Assembly: GCA_040755725.1 (NCBI GenBank)
Contig: JBFMAI010000027.1
Location: 124,001-188,000 of the forward strand
Direction of reading: 5' to 3'
DNA: 64,000 bases
From: JBFMAI01 sp040755725
Lineage (GTDB): Bacteria; Planctomycetota; Phycisphaerae; UBA1845; Fen-1342
Under the pieces are notes generated by a model that worked only from the letters and a program-made list of their open reading frames with translations, was not told where the DNA came from and did no database searches. Below are positions 60,424-64,000 of the stretch, piece by piece (the stretch's first letter is position 1; every line of letters starts with the position of its first letter). Both the position numbers and the translations under genes were made by a program.

Positions 60424-61466
60424 CGCCGGCACGAAGCCACGAACGGGTGGTCATCGCCCACGGCGGCGGCGGGGAGCTGATGGGGCGGCTGATACGGGAC
60501 CACCTGCTGCCGCCGCTACGGAATGATGCGCTCGCCCGACTGACGGACGGGGCCGTGCTGCCGTGGGCCGGCGGCGAGCTGGTGTTCACGACGGATTCAT
60601 ATGTTGTGACGCCGCTGGAGTTCCCCGGCGGCGACATCGGCCGACTGGCGGTGGCGGGGACGGTCAACGATCTGGCGGTCATGGGGGCCGAGCCGATCGC
60701 GCTGAGCCTGGGGCTGATCCTTGAAGAGGGCTTGCCGCTGGACGTCCTTGATCGGATCGTGGCGTCGATCGCGGCGACGGCCCATGAGGCGGGCGTCGCC
60801 ATCGTCACCGGGGACACGAAAGTGATCGAGCGGCGGTCGACGGCCCCGGCGGAGGGAATTGTGCGGGAAGGGCTGTTCATCAACACCGCCGGTGTGGGGC
60901 GGCTGCGACGCGGCGTTTGCCTGGGGGTTGAGCGGGTGCAGGCCGGTGATGTTATTCTTGTCAACGGTCCCATCGCCGAGCACGGCCTGGCGGTCATGTC
61001 GGTGCGGAACGGGCTCGAGTTCGCCTCGCGGTTGCGGAGTGATGCGGCGCCGCTGCACGGGCTCATCGCGGACGTGCTGGCCGTCGGGGCCGGCGTGAAG
61101 TTCCTGCGCGACGCCACGCGCGGGGGCATCGCCGGCGTCCTGGCCGACCTGTCTGAGGGTAGCGGCCGGAGCATCGAAATCGACGAAGAGAGCGTTCCGC
61201 TGACACCGACCGCCCGCCACGCAGCCGAGATGCTCGGCCTCGACCCGCTCACGGTCGCAAACGAGGGCAAGGTAGTGATGGTCGTGGAAGCCGATGACGC
61301 TGAGCGCGTTGTCGCGGCCTGTCGCGCCCACGCGCTGGGCCGGTCCGCCGTGGCTATCGGGTGCGTGCTGGACACGAAGCCGCCGCTGGTCGAGCTGGTG
61401 ACGCGCGTCGGCGGGCGGCGGATTGTGCAGCGGCCGTACGGCGAGGAGCTGCCGCGGATTTGTTAG
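60420..61466 (+). CDS. hypE: Hydrogenase expression/formation protein HypE
   Basis: 348 residues from GTG 60420, overlapping the hypD stop (GTGA). It dehydrates a carbamoyl group on its C-terminal Cys to thiocyanate using ATP. The start (HERVVIAHGGGGELMGRLI), the ATP-binding AIRS/PurM-like segments (FTTDSYVVTPLEFPGGDIG, VTGDTKVIERRS, LRDATRGGIAGVL) and the end PRIC, with C348 as the acceptor Cys, are intact. It is distinct from SelD, which lacks PRIC. Confidence 0.97.
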   Translation: MTPARSHERVVIAHGGGGELMGRLIRDHLLPPLRNDALARLTDGAVLPWAGGELVFTTDSYVVTPLEFPGGDIGRLAVAGTVNDLAVMGAEPIALSLGLILEEGLPLDVLDRIVASIAATAHEAGVAIVTGDTKVIERRSTAPAEGIVREGLFINTAGVGRLRRGVCLGVERVQAGDVILVNGPIAEHGLAVMSVRNGLEFASRLRSDAAPLHGLIADVLAVGAGVKFLRDATRGGIAGVLADLSEGSGRSIEIDEESVPLTPTARHAAEMLGLDPLTVANEGKVVMVVEADDAERVVAACRAHALGRSAVAIGCVLDTKPPLVELVTRVGGRRIVQRPYGEELPRIC

Positions 61467-61476
61467 GGCCGCTCGC

Positions 61477-61535
61477 CGAGCCCGCCGCGCGAGTGGCGGG
61501 CGGCTTGGCCCCGCACTGGCGTGCGGGGTTCTGCT
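61477..61535 (+). repeat. 59-bp palindromic repeat between hypE and hypA
   Basis: Starts CGAGCCCGCCGCGCGAGTGG and ends GTGCGGGGTTCTGCT. It fills most of the 98-base gap between hypE and hypA, whose other members in the operon overlap or nearly abut. Internal hairpins match the other copies. Confidence 0.7.
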
Positions 61536-61564
61536 TGGTGCTCTTGGTGTGAGTGCTCGCAACG

Positions 61565-61927
61565 ATGCACGAGATGGCGATTGCCGGTGCGTTGGTCGAC
61601 CAGGTGCTGCGGGTGGCCCGGGAGCACAACGCCGAGCGCGTGCGCGAGGTGGTGGTGGTCTGCGGCGTCATGCAGCAGGTCGTCCCGGAGGCCTTGGAAT
61701 TGGCGTTTGTCGCGGCCACGGCCGGGACAGCGGCCGAGGGGGCCACGCTACGAATCGAGGCGCAGGGAGTGCTAGCCCGCTGTCGGGAATGCGGTTTGCA
61801 GTACGAAGCGGCGGTGGACAACTACGGCTGCCCGGCCTGCGGGGCGGCCAATGCGGAGCTGCTCCGCGGGCAGAACATCATACTGCAAGCCGTCGTGTGT
61901 GACGTGAAGGATGAGGCGGCGGCATGA
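61565..61927 (+). CDS. hypA: Hydrogenase nickel incorporation protein HypA
   Basis: 120 residues from ATG 61565, the family start MHEMAIAGALVDQVL with the nickel-binding His 2 and Glu 3. The zinc site is CRECG ... NYGCPACG (two CxxC pairs). It delivers Ni with HypB. No strong ribosome site is visible, and a 59-bp repeat precedes it, so translation may depend on the upstream operon genes. The stop overlaps hypB (ATGA). Confidence 0.95.
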   Translation: MHEMAIAGALVDQVLRVAREHNAERVREVVVVCGVMQQVVPEALELAFVAATAGTAAEGATLRIEAQGVLARCRECGLQYEAAVDNYGCPACGAANAELLRGQNIILQAVVCDVKDEAAA

Positions 61928-62598
61928 AGATAAACGTGGTCGAGAGCGTCCTGAAGGCGAACGACGCCGTCGCGGCGGCCAACCGGCAGCGACTGGACGC
62001 GGCGGGCGCGCTGGCGCTGAACGTCATGAGCGCGCCCGGCAGCGGCAAGACCACGCTGTTGGAGAAGACGATCCCGGTGTTGGGCGCCAGTCGGTGCGCG
62101 GTGCTCGTGGGCGACCTGCAAACGACGCGGGATGCCGAGCGGCTCGGCGGGACGGGGTCCGCGGTCACGCAGATCAACACCGGGTCCGGCTGCCACCTGT
62201 CGGCGACGCAGGTGGCGGCGGGGTTGGACAGTTTAGACCTAAGGGGTATCGATTTCCTCTTCATCGAGAATGTAGGGAACATGGTGTGCCCGGCGGGGGT
62301 CGACCTGGGCGAGCATCGGCGGGTCGTGCTGCTGAGTGTGCCGGAGGGGGACGACAAGGTGGCGAAGTATCCGACGTTGTTTCAGCCCGCCGATGTGATT
62401 CTGTTGACGAAAGTGGACCTGCTGGGCGTGCTTGACTACCAGCGGCGAAAAGTGTACGAAGACCTCTCTAGGATTAACTCCCGAGCTCCGCTGATCGAGC
62501 TCTCCCCCGCATCAGGCCAAGGTATGGACCAATGGCTGGGCTGGCTCAAGCGGCAGCGCGACGAGCGAGCCGGCCAGTCGGCCCGGGAGTCTGTGTAG
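61924..62598 (+). CDS. hypB: Hydrogenase nickel incorporation GTPase HypB
   Basis: 224 residues, overlapping hypA by ATGA. GTPase of the SIMIBI class with P-loop SAPGSGKTTLLEKT (about 36-49), switch-like VGDLQTTRDAERL, the metal-binding NTGSGCHL (Cys-His pair), IENVGNMVCPA and base-specificity LLTKVDLLG. There is no His-rich N-terminal stretch, so no nickel storage. It inserts nickel into the hydrogenase large subunit together with HypA. Confidence 0.97.
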   Translation: MKINVVESVLKANDAVAAANRQRLDAAGALALNVMSAPGSGKTTLLEKTIPVLGASRCAVLVGDLQTTRDAERLGGTGSAVTQINTGSGCHLSATQVAAGLDSLDLRGIDFLFIENVGNMVCPAGVDLGEHRRVVLLSVPEGDDKVAKYPTLFQPADVILLTKVDLLGVLDYQRRKVYEDLSRINSRAPLIELSPASGQGMDQWLGWLKRQRDERAGQSARESV

Positions 62599-62654
62599 AT
62601 GAGCCGCCGGGCGGTCCGACTGCCGCTGCGTTACGCCGGTAACTGAGGATAGTT

Positions 62655-64000
62655 ATGAGCGACAACCTCGAAGGAACGATCAAGGAAGTCTGTCGGGCCG
62701 CCGGCAAGGACCGCACGCGCCTGATGGACGTGGTCCGCGTGGTCCAGGAGAAGCTCGGGTGTGTGTCGGGCCGGGCGATGGACCTGATCGCCCGCGAGAT
62801 GGGCGTACACCGCGTGGAGGTCCAGAGCGTGGTCTCGTTCTATGCATTCCTCTCGGAGGAGCCGAAGGGCCGCATCGTCATCCGCCTGTGCAACGACATC
62901 GTCGACCAGATGTACGGCATGGACCGGGTGGCCCGTGCGTTTGAGGAAGAGCTCGGGATCAGCGTTGGCCAGACGACGCCGGACGGCAAGATCACGCTGG
63001 AATACACGCCGTGCATCGGCATGTGCGACCAGGCGCCGGCGGCGCTCGTGAATGATGTCGTGGTGCCCGAGTTGTCCAGCGACCGGGCCCGCGAAGTGGC
63101 GCGGGAGCTCAAGTCGCATCTTGACCCGCGCCGGCTGATTCGGCGGTTAGGCGACGGCAACAACGCCCACGCGCTGATCAACGCGATGGTGGTCAACAAT
63201 CTGCGGCTGCCGGGGCCGATCGTGTTTAGCGCGGTCAATCGCGGGGAGGCCCTGCGCAAGGCGCTGTCGATGACGCCCGCGGAGGTGATCCGGGTGGTGA
63301 AGACGTCGCGGCTGCGGGGCCGTGGCGGGGCGGGGTTCCCGACGGGGATGAAGTGGGAATTCGCCCGCGGGGCCCCGGGCACGAAGCGCTGCGTGATTTG
63401 CAACGCCGACGAGGGCGAACCGGGGACGTTCAAGGACCGCGTGCTGCTCACCGAGCGGCCGGACCGCGTCTTCGCGGGCATGACCATCGCCGGCTATGCG
63501 ATCGGCGCCGACGAGGGCATCCTGTACCTGCGGGCCGAGTACGCGTACCTGCGGCGGTTCCTGGAGGACGTGCTCCAGAAGCGGCGGGAGGAGAACCTGC
63601 TCGGTCGCCGCGTGTGCGGCAAGGCCGACTTCGACTTCGATATCCGTATTCAGATGGGCGCCGGGGCCTATGTGTGCGGTGAAGAGACGGCGCTGATCAG
63701 CTCGTGCGAGGGGTGGCGCGGCGACCCGAAGAACCGGCCGCCATTCCCGGCCCAGAAGGGGTATCTTGACCGCCCGACGGTGGTGAACAACGTCGAGACG
63801 CTGTGCTGCGTGACGAAGATTCTGGAAGAGGGGGCGGCGGCGTTCAGCGAGCACGGGTCGTCCGGCAGCACGGGCACCAAGCTGCTCAGCATTTCGGGCG
63901 ATTGCACGCGACCCGGCGTGTACGAGGTGGAGTTTGGCATCAAGCTGGGCGAGGTGCTGAAGCTGGCCGGCGCCGACGATCCGATCGCGGTGCAGGTGGG
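62655..64000 (+). CDS. hoxF: NAD-reducing hydrogenase diaphorase subunit HoxF, 5' part (continues past the window end)
   Basis: 448 codons visible, GAGGA 6 bases before ATG 62655. The N-terminal ~160 residues are NuoE-like; C79 is followed by D84 where a second Cys is expected, while C120 and C124 (TPCIGMCDQAPA) are present. From about 190 the NuoF-like part has FMN-binding GRGGAGFPTGMKWEF (from G222), NADEGEPGTFKDR, and GAGAYVCGEETALISSCEG with PPFPAQKGYLDRPTVVNNVET. A single-chain NuoE-NuoF fusion right after hyp genes fits HoxF of the bidirectional NiFe hydrogenase, taking electrons to NAD. A fused complex I-type or formate dehydrogenase diaphorase is the alternative. Confidence 0.85.
   Translation, partial: MSDNLEGTIKEVCRAAGKDRTRLMDVVRVVQEKLGCVSGRAMDLIAREMGVHRVEVQSVVSFYAFLSEEPKGRIVIRLCNDIVDQMYGMDRVARAFEEELGISVGQTTPDGKITLEYTPCIGMCDQAPAALVNDVVVPELSSDRAREVARELKSHLDPRRLIRRLGDGNNAHALINAMVVNNLRLPGPIVFSAVNRGEALRKALSMTPAEVIRVVKTSRLRGRGGAGFPTGMKWEFARGAPGTKRCVICNADEGEPGTFKDRVLLTERPDRVFAGMTIAGYAIGADEGILYLRAEYAYLRRFLEDVLQKRREENLLGRRVCGKADFDFDIRIQMGAGAYVCGEETALISSCEGWRGDPKNRPPFPAQKGYLDRPTVVNNVETLCCVTKILEEGAAAFSEHGSSGSTGTKLLSISGDCTRPGVYEVEFGIKLGEVLKLAGADDPIAVQV

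Noticed and set aside
60420..61466. selD (selenophosphate synthetase), which would support the selenoprotein
   Set aside because: The protein starts with the HypE motif and ends in PRIC; it is HypE and gives no evidence for selenium use.

Overview
The window is GC-rich, gene-dense bacterial DNA with marks of a Planctomycetota genome, most likely Phycisphaerae or a close relative; this assignment is by inference. The marks are four secreted proteins ending in a double EF-hand-like tail with two FGDINPFV motifs, a PEP-CTERM protein, many lipoproteins, Kdo and LPS-transport genes, and short palindromic repeats scattered between and even inside genes. No ribosomal RNA, prophage or transposase is visible. 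One tRNA (Arg, anticodon CCG) is present.

Layout. 1-7.6 kb: tail of an unknown gene, a TPR membrane protein, a lipoprotein, a fused two-domain iron-type ABC permease and a homodimeric pyruvate dehydrogenase E1 (aceE). 7.7-12.5 kb: an O-methyltransferase and three consecutive secreted proteins sharing the same 62-residue C-terminal module: a beta-propeller, an M14 carboxypeptidase and a thioredoxin-fold protein whose first active-site Cys codon is an in-frame TGA. 12.7-15.2 kb: HEAT-like protein and a GT4 glycosyltransferase. 15.6-19.4 kb: a restriction-modification-type DNA methylase gene broken by one in-frame TGA and one frameshift. 19.5-28.6 kb: ribbon-helix-helix protein and SPFH protein, HD/OB nuclease, lipoproteins, rsmD, a FecCD-type permease coupled to two lipoproteins, and a Gfo/Idh/MocA oxidoreductase.

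28.7-31.2 kb: a small lipoprotein and two paralogous collagen-like lipoproteins. 31.1-36.7 kb (minus strand): an operon of a large membrane TPR protein, ubiX, ubiA and a GT39-like membrane glycosyltransferase, followed by tRNA-Arg. 37.1-45.5 kb (minus): envelope glycan genes, namely an MBOAT acyltransferase with an SGNH partner, fcl and gmd (GDP-fucose), a very large OstA/LptA-like protein and kdsC. 45.6-58.6 kb: metallo-beta-lactamase-fold hydrolase, TPR protein, beta-propeller lipoprotein, C39-like protein with the same EF-hand tail, PEP-CTERM protein, 6-phosphofructokinase, YkgJ-type Cys-cluster protein, queG, a lipoprotein hydrolase, ksgA and a LuxR-type regulator. 59.0 kb to the end: hypC-hypD-hypE-hypA-hypB followed by hoxF, i.e. 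NiFe-hydrogenase maturation plus the start of an NAD-coupled (bidirectional) hydrogenase operon that runs off the window.

Together the genes suggest a diderm heterotroph with pyruvate dehydrogenase and glycolysis, prenylated-quinone synthesis, NAD-linked hydrogen metabolism and heavy investment in envelope and secreted proteins. The most notable observations are the candidate selenoprotein at 11561-12481, the uniform C-terminal export or anchoring module, a 59-bp repeat that has become part of a signal peptide, and the paired collagen-like lipoproteins.
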